Below the pieces are notes generated by a model. It made no database searches. It had not been told where the DNA came from and worked only from the letters and a program-made list of their open reading frames with translations. The translations under genes were made by a program, and so were the position numbers. 64,000 bases of DNA from Uranotaenia lowii (Eukaryota; Arthropoda; Insecta; Diptera; Culicidae), in NCBI RefSeq assembly GCF_029784155.1, contig NC_073692.1:325037406-325101405 (forward strand), written 5' to 3'. Each line of letters begins with the position of its first letter. Positions within the stretch are counted from its first letter, which is position 1. Shown here in pieces: positions 45,666 through 56,589 of this stretch.

Positions 45666-46490
45666 TAGGGTTGCCATCCGTCCCGCAAAAGCGGGACATG
45701 TCCCGCTTTTTTGTTGAATATCCCGCTGTCCCGCTTTTTCCTCTAAATGTCCCGCTTTTTTTTCTTGGGAAATTTATACAAAGTTCACTTACTTAAACTG
45801 GAAGAAATTAAACTTTAGTCTCAATTTGAATTCATTGGTTCAACACAGAAAATCTCTCAAATACGTCTTTTCTCAAAATAAACAGTCTTTTTCATAGTTT
45901 ATATAAGACAATACTGAATTACTCTAAAGTTCTTAGCATAACAGTAACATTCTGATTCAGTTATGCTTTCTTGGAGCACGTTCAACCAATGTATGAAGAA
46001 CATATTGTTTAGGTTGCTTCCAAATAATTTTAGATTATTTTAATTTTTTAGCCGGAATCTTAATCAAATCGTCTTATATTATACACTATCTTTTTCGACT
46101 CGATTGTTCAAAATATATTAAAATAGAAGCTTTCTTGAGTTTTCAATTTTTTAAACACATAACAAAACAAACAAAATTTTATACAAGTTAAACAAAAGTT
46201 TTTTTACGCGGTATTAAAACCGCCGTTAACATGCACGACTTGAAATACTTTCCCTCAAAATACGTGTTCATTTGTATGAACCGTGTAAAATAACGGCGCA
46301 TATGGTGAAAACCGTGTTAATAGAAGTCATGTAAGAAAAACTAAGTGTAGTGTACATTCTATGAACAACTTTGGCTAATGGTATATGTATACAATTAAGC
46401 TTTTTAAAGAGTGTCCCGCTTTTTTCGGCTATGTCCCGCTTTTTTTTCGTGAAATGTCCCGCTTTTTTCTGAAAGTATCTGGCAAACCTA
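45666..46490. mobile_element. hAT-type MITE with 8-bp target duplication
   Basis: The ends TAGGGTTGCCA and (reverse-complemented) TAGGTTTGCCA form 11-bp TIRs with one mismatch. The flanks aactaacc (45658-45665) and aattaacc (46491-46498) are an 8-bp duplication with one change. The subterminal motif tgtcccgctttttt is repeated four times near the left end (45698-45770) and three times near the right (46412-46468), all in one direction, as expected for transposase-binding repeats of hAT elements. No transposase. An AACGGCG/CGCCGTT-containing imperfect inverted segment sits at 46205-46300. Confidence 0.85.
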
Positions 46491-46559
46491 AATTAACCTA
46501 ATATTAGGTGCTCAAATTTGAAAAAAATCCCGCAGAAAAATATTCTTACTGAGAGAATG

Positions 46560-47430
46560 GACATAAGTTTATAAAGACTTGCAGAAAACGACCAGTTTAT
46601 GTCTGCTCATGACTTTGATTTAAACGTGATAAGTCCTAATGATGCCCCTCTTTCCCTAGAATTCGATGATATTCTTCTAGATGAATGGATTCTAAAGATG
46701 TTGCGAGACAAATATTGAGACTCACAATATATTAAAAAAATGCCAAATTATCTCAAACTTAGGAACCTGTTAAAATGCTCCGGAGCCATCAATTTATCGG
46801 CCATTTAGTTTAATTCCATCGTTAGGTAAACTTTTTGAAAGAACAATTTTGAAGGGAATAGTGGTTTCATTAAAAAGAATCCATTTTTTTCTGATATAAA
46901 ATTTTGAATTAGATATGGACATTACATACATCTACTTTTGAGTGTCGATAAGATAAAAGCTAGAAAATCTGAAAGTTTTTCAACTGGCGTTGCTCTTCTA
47001 TATATTGAAAAAGTGTTCGACAGGTTTGTTTAAAATTTCCTACATTCTCCTACATCTTTCTAAGGTGATTCAAAATTGAATGTCTAGCCGAAATACACAA
47101 GAAAGCTTTCAAAATTTAAGCTCTGAAAAGATAGAAAAGGAGTTGATGTTCCTCAGGGCAGTATATTTTAGAAAATTTCATAAATTTTTTTCACTTCTGA
47201 TATTTCTGACGTTTCAGAAGGAAGTTGCAAAACATAACATGTGGATGAAGCTGTGCTTTCAGCCAAATGTCGAGTTACACTGGTGGTACGCATATGGTAG
47301 ACATAAAATTCAAATTCTTTTTAGAACTTTTTAAGAATCTGGAAAACATTATTCAATTGGTGCAGGAAGATGTTTGTGATTGATTGAGATTCAAAAAATT
47401 TTGTAAGAATTTAAAAATCTGTTAAAATAA
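46560..47430 (+). pseudogene. Jockey-clade reverse transcriptase fragment, heavily decayed
   Basis: Broken frames give phrases such as PSLGKLFERTI (about 46820), VALLYIEKVFDRF (motif A-like, about 46990) and GVDVPQGSI (motif B, about 47134). After another shift come TSDISDVSEGSCKT (about 47195) and DEAVLSAK (motif C region, about 47247). Order and spacing fit the fingers-palm of Jockey-type RTs. Stops and frameshifts occur every few dozen codons. It begins immediately right of the hAT MITE. Confidence 0.55.
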
Positions 47431-47629
47431 TCACTATTTGAAAAAACAACTTTTTGCAAAAAAAAAAGATTTATGCAATTTTTCTGCATACTTTCTTCGA
47501 TATCTCACACATACATTAAAATATAGTATCAAAAATAACATGAGCTTATTTCTTTTAATCTCAAGAATATTTTTTGCGAAAACTTTACTCATAAATATTC
47601 ACGTCTTTCACCTGCGACTCACATTTGAG

Positions 47630-48316
47630 GCCCTTGGAGCCAAAGGGGTATAAGTTAAAATTGCCAGGATACCAGCATTTCCGGGATATTTAAATCAAAA
47701 TTTGAGAAAAGTCTGGTACAGCCTGGTTACCCAGATTTTGCCCGGGTTTATTCCCTTCATTTGCCAAATCAAACAAAAAAAAAAACAAATAGTGTTGTAA
47801 TTTTTTTTCATTTATGCATCCAAACAATCATGAAAAGTTTTTAAGAAGCCTTAAATACGATCGAAAATCTGTCAAAAAGTTTTGATTGAGAAAAAATTTC
47901 AAATTTTTTTGCTTGAATTTTTTGAGTAATTTCTGTGTTTTGGCCAAATTTGCCCGGATTTTTGCCCGGATTTTTGGTCGACAATTTTGAAATCAAGTGT
48001 CAGGAGTTTTCCTGTTTTTTTTTTTGAAAAATCCCAGAGTTTTCCGGTCTGGGCAAATGCTGAAAAATTCTTGCAATTTCAGTATACGCGCATAAAAGCT
48101 TCCTTCGAACTACTTAAGGTTATTGTGTTTGGGAATTTCTCAAATATAAATTTGATTTTTTTTTCGAACAAAAAAGTTTTTAAACGATATTTTTTATAAA
48201 TCTGAAAAATTACGAAAAATAGTTAAAAATATGAAAAACCGTTTGGTATTATAAACTCAAAATTGATCATTTTGGAACTTATACTGAACCTCTTTGGCTC
48301 CGAGGGTCTCATTTGA
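47630..48316. mobile_element. TIR element with GGAGCCAAAG ends
   Basis: The left end CACATTTGAGGCCCTTGGAG (then CCAAAGGGGT) pairs with the right end, reverse-complemented CAAATGAGACCCTCGGAG (then CCAAAGAGGT). The TIR is about 35 bp and is followed on both sides by a related 'tataagtt'. The interior contains repeated 'tgcccggatttttg' and 'ttgcccgggttta' phrases and no coding sequence. No convincing target duplication. Class unknown. Confidence 0.65.
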
Positions 48317-50159
48317 TCGGAATCATACTTAGAAAAAAAAACACATTGAATATATCGAAATTAAATGTAAAAAAAATAATCTCTTAACTCTCGCAAAACA
48401 GCAAATTCAGGTTGTAATTGAGGCATAAGAAGCTCATCTATTGAAACTTATATATAATTAGTAATAACTGTTTCGTGTATCATGAAATAATGAAATTTTG
48501 AAGCTTAGTTATATTGAAAAACTTGTTTTTGAAACTGATCATCTTATTTTCATTTGAAACCTTATCAAAGTTTGAAATCATGGTATATCATACAAACAGC
48601 ACTTTTTTGCATCTTAGTTGAAAAATAGAAAAGTAAAACAGTCAATTCTTATGAAATACTTTTGCTAGGTATGTTTTATATCAGAGGTGAGCAGCCTTTT
48701 GAAGTAACTGGCCAATTTGAATTCAAAACCTTTTCGGCGGGAACCAGCCGAAACTTAAAAAAGATTCTTCACTAAATCCTGATCATTTTTAAATTATTTA
48801 AATTTTTTTAATAGATTTGATAGTCATTCTTACAAACAAAAACATATATATTTTTTAAATTTCTAATAAAAACAAAAAAAAATGTAAAGGTTTTTCTATA
48901 CTTATTTTAAAGGTTGAACCGATTTCATTGAAAACGTTCTTTTCGTCATCACTTCAATTTAAAAGTTTTTTGGAGCAAAAACACAGCGATAACTTACACT
49001 GCGAAAAGTATATTTTGAGGAAATCACTGTCTGAGCCATGAACACGTTGGATCGTCATTGAAATTAAGACTTAAAATCTTTTTCTTTCTACCAAATTTCG
49101 CAAAGTTTTTTTTTATAAATTTAATATTGTTCTAGAAGACCCAGTTTTTTTTTCTTCAAACGGTGAAAATTGCTTTTAAAATTGAAGTTCCGTATAAGAT
49201 CATTGCATTGATTATAGTGTTATGAGCATGGTTGGCAAACTTGCAGCTTAATTCATAAATTCAAAGAAAATTGTTTTAAAAACTTTTTCAAAGTAACAGT
49301 TTACATTCTTGATTTCAATTAAATTTTTACAGATTTGATGAGTTTTTTTAATCTAATTAAGATAACCCTGGAGTAGGATTTCTGTAGATGATTCATGTAA
49401 AACCTATGACTACTTGCTAATTTTAGAATAACATCACTCAACTTATCGATGTTTGCCATGATTTTGTCCATGAATTTTCTGAAAATAGCATCGCAGATAA
49501 TCATCACAAACTATTTCGTTCGCAGGTGCTGTTTCTGTAGAGAATTCAGAATTTTTGTATGAGGCTTTGAAGTTGAGTCATGTTGACAAGAAATCTTAAA
49601 TATTTCACACTGTCTTTATTATTCAATTTACCTCATTTTCGTCAACATCCAGCAACAAAAACATTTAACTGGTTAATAGTTTTATTTTTTTTTTTCAGTT
49701 GGATTTCATCTTATTTCTATAAAATTTAATCGTCTCGTCATTTTCAAAGAAGATCTTGATCATTTTGACAGTTTGACAAATTTGAAACTTTCTTCGGAAA
49801 ATTCAAAAGTTTCCCTTTTTGTGACGTTCATTCACCCATTTGCGACTGTTTTTTTAATCGCTTTTCAAAACAACTCCGTTGGATATAAACCAATTTTTTT
49901 TTCTGCTTAATAAATAATAGCTTCAAAATGTTTTTTGCATATTGCGAACCAACAAAACCATAAATTTTTTATTAATAATTTGGTAAAAGTTGTGAAAATT
50001 CACGTGTTAAATCTGTAGCCTTACGATTTTTGGTTTGCTCTCCCAACCCGTTTTAATGGATTGGAATTTTTAAGTGGTCATTAAATAATTTGGAAAACAT
50101 GTAATCGGACCAAAAAAACCTCAAATATTACGTTTTGCCAATTGATAATATTCTCTATA
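48317..50159. other. AT-rich DNA without recognised features
   Basis: No domain-bearing frame, TIR pair or tandem array noted. Confidence 0.35.
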
Positions 50160-51328
50160 AGGGAGATAAGGGCATAATGGCCACCTTAAGGAGAACGCTT
50201 ATTAAACCATAGAGAACAGCTAAAATATGTGAAATACATCATTGTTTCGTGTTCAAACACTAAAATTGTCTATTGCCCAATTGGTTGTAACTTGAAAAAG
50301 TAAATAAAAACGTTCAAAAATGCATTTGAAAATGTTATGCCAAAAGTTGAAACCAGTCACTGTAGGGGCATAATGAGAACTCCCTCTGTGTCAGTATAAG
50401 CACCATTAATCGGGGCACGATGAACGTTTTCTGCTGGGGAATCTAGCAACGAATTCAACTAGATCAAGTCAACTGAATAATAGAGCTACACAGCTACAGT
50501 AGACTCGAGTTCGATTCCTGGTGAAGGTTTTTTTTATTTACCATTAATGATCGATGCATTTTGCACTAAACGGTGAAGCGTATTAGATCCATCAAACAAA
50601 GCAATAGCAAAATAATCTAGGTGGTTGAACAATTAAAAAAATTCACACACATTCATGCATTATGTTGCAAGGGCTTTGTTTGGCGGGTGATGTTACTAGC
50701 TGTATAATGTAACAATCAATAAAATCAATCATGAATGGTATTTGAAAAAAAAAAACCACCTCGAACGGGAATCGAACTCGATTCTTTCGATTACCTCACC
50801 GACACCTTACCAATACGCCAAATCGTCAGATGAAACAAGTCAAACTGTAGCTCTATTATTCAGTTAACTTCATCGAGTTGAATTCGCTGCAAGATTATAC
50901 GGCAGAAAACGCTCATCGTGCCCTGATTGAAAGTGCTTCGTACGCCCCGAGTCAACAAATTTAAGTAAAAACGCGTTTTAAAATTGATTATAGTGAAAAA
51001 TCAATAATTTTATGATGGTAAAAATTGAGAAAAAATGTGTAAATCATGTTGCAGTGCGTACGTTTTAGATCTAGATGATTTAAAGGTCATAAAAGCTTAT
51101 TTCGTGGCGCTCAAAAAATGTAATATTTTCGTCACTTGAGAACCTAGCTGGTAATTTTTTTTAATATTTATGTAAAGATAATAAGAATCTTTTCTGGAGA
51201 AAACTTAAAAACTATAGGTAGTACGAAATAAATCCTCATGAAAATTTGTTTAAGAAAATATGTACTGTTGTAGAAAAGAGGAGTGCTTATGATATTTCGG
51301 GTGCTCGTTAAGCCCTTATCTGCCTTAC
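50160..51328. mobile_element. Foldback element carrying tRNA-like modules
   Basis: The outer ends 'ggagataagggcataatgg' (50161) and, reverse-complemented, 'aaggcagataagggcttaac' (51327 inward) are inverted repeats. Nested inside, 50399-50530 and 50757-50945 form a second, longer inverted pair: 'gcacgatga.cgttttctgc', 'gcgaattcaact.gat.aagt' and 'ctgaataatagagctaca'. The inner edges of both arms carry a tRNA B-box-like gttcgattcc. No transposase. Confidence 0.65.
50757..50825 (-). ncRNA. tRNA-like module in the right foldback arm
   Basis: On the minus strand: 'ggcgtattggtaaggtgtc' (D-arm/A-box-like, 50821-50801), an anticodon-arm-like 'ggtaatcgaaagaatcgag', and the B-box-like gagttcgattccc (50779-50767), then a T-run on the far side. 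The left arm has the matching B box at 50507-50519 (gagttcgattcct) followed by tttttttt, but its 5' half is deleted. Pairing is too poor for a working tRNA. It is likely a captured Pol III promoter or SINE head. Confidence 0.5.
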
Positions 51329-54177
51329 CTTTAAAAGAAAACAATAAATGATTAAAATGCTAGATAAAAGTTTACAATCTGTGCAATTGTGGGGCAAATG
51401 CAATTGCAAATAAGAAAAATGCATATTTCATCAAATTACTGCAAAGTTTTCTTTTAGGTTGGTATGGACCAGTATATTTAATGATTAAAAATCTATTGTA
51501 GAAAAAACATCAATTTCAATTTGAGAAAATCTTCGCGAGCCGCATAAACATTGTTGCTGCGAGTTGCTCATGCTTGTTTTTTTTTGACGTTTTACAGCAT
51601 ATTCAAGAAAAAAAAGTTTTTGACTGTCATAATGACAAGGTAAAATTTAATCAACTATAACAGTTGTGATTTAGATGATTATGGAATCAAACTGGAATTT
51701 TGTTTCGAACTTACAGAAACATTGTTCTCAAAAACTCCTTTGATTACATTTAATTTTTTTTTTTTGTTTACTTGTGAACTTCCAAGCAATAGTAATTTTT
51801 TTGCATACAAGCTTTCGTGCAATAAATTTCAATTTATTAGGTATTTTCTCGCATCACTTTTTACTATCCCTCTCCACGCGGTGTTCCGAGTGAGAGAAGA
51901 AGGATTAGAAATTTGTTCCAGCCTAACTTAAACCTTAAAATTATCCACCATTTTCTTAAAGTTATGCTTTCGAATTTATTTTATACATGGCGACCCGCAT
52001 TTTTTTTTTAGATGGAATGATACAATTCTCTCACAGCGTTAATATTTCAATCCTTTCAATTACATCTCGATAGAAAATCCAGTATAAATTGTTTAAACTT
52101 TTTCGTTTAAATTTCATGAGAAATTTTGAAATATGAACTAATACACTAAAGAATTTTATAGACATAGTATAACATTTTAGTCTAATGCATTTTTTGACTC
52201 AAACATTAGGGCCATATCTAGTGCTTTTCCCCGTAATGACCAAAGCCCATTCATAGCGAAAGCTATCAATTCCAGTGTAGCAAATGGAAAGAAAAAATAG
52301 TGATCAATAACATTCGGCTTAATGTATGAGCTCGCGGTATCTATCGAAAGACGACAACGGTGTTGATGAGCATTTTGCCGAGACAGAGCCGAGCGGTTAT
52401 TTGAAACATTTTCATCAGTCAGCTAAACGCATTTTCCTGGTAATGTTCGTTATCAGCTTCGAATGAATGCGATTGCAGTCGAATGAACTGGCACGCCACA
52501 GCGATATTCCGATGATGGAGAATTAATGATGGTGCATTCGGAAAAGTGTGGCAATGATGATAAATAACGATCCGAGCAAAGGGACCCTGCCATGATAATA
52601 AATCTTACTACCGATTTTATACCCACCCTTTGGTGCACTAAAAGTGCGAGGGTGGGGTCTTTTTCGTGAGGAAGTGTGTATTTACTTCCCTTCTTTCGTG
52701 ACCGAAAACACAACTCAATCAAAACGCTGCGCTCTTTAGTGAGCATTAAAGTGAGTCGTCTAGTGAATCATGAAGGAGGAGGAGGAAGGGAGTGAAAAAG
52801 AATTCAAGGGAAGGAGCCATTTTCGGAGGCACCATCTCGGAAACCGATCAAGCTCATCACCGAAGACATCAGCAAAGAAGCCCGGACTAAAGAGCATCGA
52901 AGCTGCTGCCGAAAAGACAAAGGAATAAAACCACTGAAATGTGCTTTTCCGACGCTTCTGCTGCTGTAAAACCCAAGCAAGTGTGTAAACATTGGCAGTT
53001 TGGCAATCTTTTGATGATTTTTTATGGCAAAATGCTTTCACTTCCGATGTTGTAAAACGGGTTTGCGATCACGAACGCAGAAACTTTTATCGTACTTAGT
53101 TCTTGAAATTCAAAAACTCTTTAACGTATTGATTTAGTGGCCCCTCAAAGCTTTTTAAAAGTGTTCCCAAGTCCCAAGTTTAACCATTTAAAGTTGACAC
53201 ATGTCCAAATATTTCTTATTCAATAGGCTATGTAAGCATATTTTGTGTATCTTCAAAGCATTCTTTTGTGTTTATTATTCTGAAGCAGATATCAAAATAA
53301 AACTATATAAGAATGCCCAACAAGACAGCTATAAAAAATCTTTATTTAGAACTCATTAAAATCTTTGAATTCAATTACACCTGAATCATGATGGCCTCCT
53401 GATGAACCTTAAATATGTTCTACAATAAGAAACCAAGATGATTGTTATCTAATTTGCGCTATCAAAATTGCGCAAAATAAATTAGTTGCTACCTTACAAG
53501 ATGCGTATAATGAAAGAAGGTTTTTAAAACACTTAGCAACTTTAAAACGAGCAAATATCGCCCATACAACCATGAAAAAAAAACAAAAATCATGTGTATT
53601 ATTAAAAAAAAATGAAGACTCCAAACTCTCCGGAATTTTAACGCAAAAAGATTGGGCTACTCAATAAGCGCATCGAGATATATATTTGTATGGAGATATA
53701 CATATATGGAAATTTTTATCCATATGAATTATTCCAGAAAATTTTAATAACTTGAATGAGAAATTCAATTTTATTGTTAGGTTTTTGCAAACCTGAGATG
53801 AAGCTTAGAATTTCATGAAAAAAGTTTTAACAATTTTAAAATAATACTGCTAAATTCAATGAAGAGTTTCTAAAAATTGCAGGATTTGCTTGTTAGCATT
53901 TTCAAAAATTTAACAATATGTTTTCGCATAGGTTCTATAAATCAATAAATCCATTGGCTGTGCCAAGCAGTTTTTTTTATTTTTATTTTACGGTTACTCA
54001 GTATTAAAATAAGCATTAAAAGACGCAAAAACTCGGAAAGCTTTAGTCATGTGAGTGGATTTTGGTTATCAAGCTGTACCTTAGTCATTAAAATTTAATT
54101 TACTACACTACTTTTTTTGTCCATTTTACGCATACAGTATTGGTCAACAAGATTCAAACGTTCAAGTGTTTAATATA
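51329..54177. other. AT-rich flank and a unique block at 52.2-53.1 kb
   Basis: 52200-53090 is GC-richer, non-repetitive, with overlapping short frames on the minus strand (52453-52746, 52760-53041) that lack known domains. It looks like conserved non-coding or intronic host DNA. The rest is AT-rich without structure. Confidence 0.35.
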
Positions 54178-54670
54178 CACTGCCGGCCAAAAGTTTAGGA
54201 TCATCCACTAAAAACATGCAAATTTTGATTGTTCATATCTCAGCCGTCTAAGGACATATTGCAAATCTTCTGATCTAATTTGAAGATAATGAGCAATAGC
54301 TATTTCGGAGGTATTTAATGTTTTAGTTTTGTACCTTAAACTTAACCTTAAGTTACATAGAACATTTTCAAAAAATCGCACTCAATATTCAAAGCCGATC
54401 ATCTCGGGATAGAGTGGACCAAATTTCAAAATTTGAGTTGCATTAGAATCCTTATTCTCTGCTTTTTAAATCACAATAAAAAATTTGATCGAAAATTTAA
54501 GAATGTACTTTAAAAAAAATGTTTTCGTCCGAAAGTTTGGGATCACCCCTTAGTATGGTGTATCGGCCAAAAGTTTGGGATCATTTTTTGAAAACATGCA
54601 AATTGATCTCATTCATATCTTCTCATCTAACATTGTATTGCAAATCTGAAGGGTTCATTTGAAAGCTTAG
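54178..54670. repeat. Direct copies of a Tc1-type transposon end
   Basis: 'gccggccaaaagtttaggat' (54183), 'gtccgaaagtttgggatcac' (54527) and 'tcggccaaaagtttgggatc' (54553) are versions of one end. The first and third continue with 'aaaacatgcaaatt', 'attcatatct' and 'tattgcaaatct' in parallel. CACTGCCGGCC next to TA at 54176 is typical of Tc1-like termini. No inverted partner is found, so these are broken or nested left ends. Confidence 0.6.
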
Positions 54671-54700
54671 GAATGGTTGTTTTTTCATAAATTGATTCGA

Positions 54701-54813
54701 AAATTATATTTTAAGGTAATAACCATAAAAAATTCAGAATCATAAGTGTGAACATTCAAAAAACAATTATTTTAAAGTGCATTTTTTATGGTTATTACTT
54801 TAAAATATAATTT
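54701..54813. repeat. Inverted repeat with 33-bp arms
   Basis: Positions 54701-54733 (aaattatattttaaggtaat plus aaccataaaaaat) and 54781-54813 are reverse complements with a single mismatch and a 47-nt loop. Weaker pairing continues outward. No coding content. Confidence 0.85.
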
Positions 54814-55098
54814 TTGAATAATACTTTGCTCAGCAAAGTTGAAGTGCACAAAAATTCTTATCTTTTGATGGCATTGGTATCAAAAATATTTAACGCCAAA
54901 GCATGGATCAAGTGGAATCTGGACGCATTAAAAAGGGCCTATCTCGGAGCTATGTAAACGAAATAAAAATGTTTTGCAATCAAAATGTAGGGTTTTTATT
55001 GCACTTTAAAGCAAAAATAATTTAAAAAAATATTCCGATGTTGTTTTGATGTAATTTCGAACTATTCGTCGAGTACCACTCATCATAGTTTGGACACC

Positions 55099-55604
55099 CT
55101 ATTCGCAGACCTCAGCGGCCATTTTGTTCCACAATCTCTTCATCCCTGTTGCTTCCCGAGTCGTCCTACCATTCTTCTTCATCTTCTGCTTGACAATTAC
55201 CCAAAATTTTTCGATAGAGCGGAATTGAGGGCAGTTGGGTGGGTTGATGTCATTTTCGACTAAATCCACCCGTTGGCCCAATACCACTGTAGAACCTCCT
55301 AGCTGTAGTGGCAGGTTGCCAAATCTGGCGAAAACTTTACTGGTCCTTTGTGAGGTCTAATGTACGAAAAAAATACGTTATTCGGGCACTTCTCATTGTA
55401 CATTTCGGAGTCCATGGTCTTGTTTTTCACAAAAACCACGGTTTTTCGTCCGCAGCTGCATATACCTTGCCAGATCAAAAACTTTCTTGCAAACTTATCG
55501 ACAAAAACGAATTTAAATTTGCCGGGGATATCACCCTGACCAGTGGCTTTGTAAAATATTTGGAATATTTGGAGCAATTTTGTTTTCATATTTTTCCTTT
55601 TCAA
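55099..55604 (-). pseudogene. DD37E transposase, second lineage, C-terminal half
   Basis: The minus strand reads ATGQGDIPGKFKFVFVDKFA, RKFLIWQGICSCGRKT, VKFSPDLATCHYS, a stop in place of Lys (55304-55302), EVLQWYWANG, a one-base loss, then VDLVENDINPPNCPQFRSIE and KFWVIVKQKMKK. The second catalytic Asp (PDLATC) and the Glu (SIEKFW) are 37 residues apart, again DD37E. The sequence is clearly diverged from the 38.9-kb copy. The first catalytic Asp and HTH are missing, replaced by the CR1-like element to the right. Confidence 0.85.
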
Positions 55605-55891
55605 TTCGTTTTAAAAGTCGCGATTCGTTGATCTACGTGATGTTAACAATCAATTGTGTTATTTATGAGTGAAGTTTTCGGTCTACGATCAACCTTCGAT
55701 CATTAAATTAGTGTTGTGATTTATTGTCAGTGATTGCAAAAAGAATACCTCTACCACCTCCCTCCGCACAAATTTTTCGGATTTTTTCAATCTGCTTTTG
55801 TGTGCAACATTGAAGCATCTACTCGCAGTAATCCCGTTCCACTACATAGCCTACCGAAAGGCGTTTTTCACGTTATCCAAACACCGCAACT

Positions 55892-56471
55892 ATGGAAAAA
55901 AGTTGTGCAATGTGCTCTCTGGCTGTTACTGGCATCGACACTGTGGTCTGTCGCGGATATTGTGGCAACATATTTCACATGACGTGTTCTGGTGTGTCAC
56001 ACGCTATGATGGGTTTCTTCACGACTCACCGGAAAAAAAAACCTTTATTGGATGTGTGACAATTGCGCAAAGTTATTTGATAACTCCTATATCCGATCCT
56101 AAACGAGTCAGGTGGACCAAAAATCGCCTATGTCAGCTCTAACGGGTGCTATTAACAGCCTGTGTACGGAAATAACCACGGTTGCAATGAAGTCTTTCTC
56201 GTCGGTCTTGTCTCCGAATCTCAATCGGTGGCCATCGTTTGGGGAGACCACGAGGGCAAGCATCCCCGAGATAAACAATAACGTCAGTCAAAAATCAGCA
56301 GAATGTCAATTCTGGTCTAGACAACTTAGGCTGAACGATATACCTGTGTCTGTCTGTGAGAAACCTATCAATCAGTTCTGGCATTATTTATCGCGCCTCC
56401 AACCTTACGTTACAAATGAGTCCATTTCTGCAACGGTGAAAGCAAACCGAATGGCCGAATTCTCAATTTAG
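55892..56471 (+). pseudogene. CR1-like ORF1 with PHD-type zinc finger, broken
   Basis: From the ATG at 55892: MEKSCAMCSLAVTGIDTVVC, then RGYCGNIFHMTCSGV. After a frameshift at the nine-A run 56033-56041 it continues YWMCDNCAKLF. Cys/His spacing (C-x2-C, C-x3-C, H-x2-C, C-x2-C) matches a PHD-like finger, known in ORF1 of CR1-group retrotransposons, where it is thought to aid nucleic-acid or protein binding. A TAA at 56100-56102 follows, then an open stretch to 56471 containing FWSRQLRLNDIPV and INQFWHYLSRLQ. Confidence 0.7.
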
Positions 56472-56589
56472 CCTACGTCAATAATCCGGATTACGTCGAG
56501 CTTATTGGTCCACCCGTACTGTTAGCAGACTTCTTTAAAAGTGTATTCCGTACCGCCTCTCCTTCATCACATCCTGAAGATTTCACTTC

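Noticed and set aside
52453..53041. Overlapping minus-strand ORFs in a GC-richer block
   Set aside because: Three frames are open together, which is composition-driven. No splice-consistent model or known motif.
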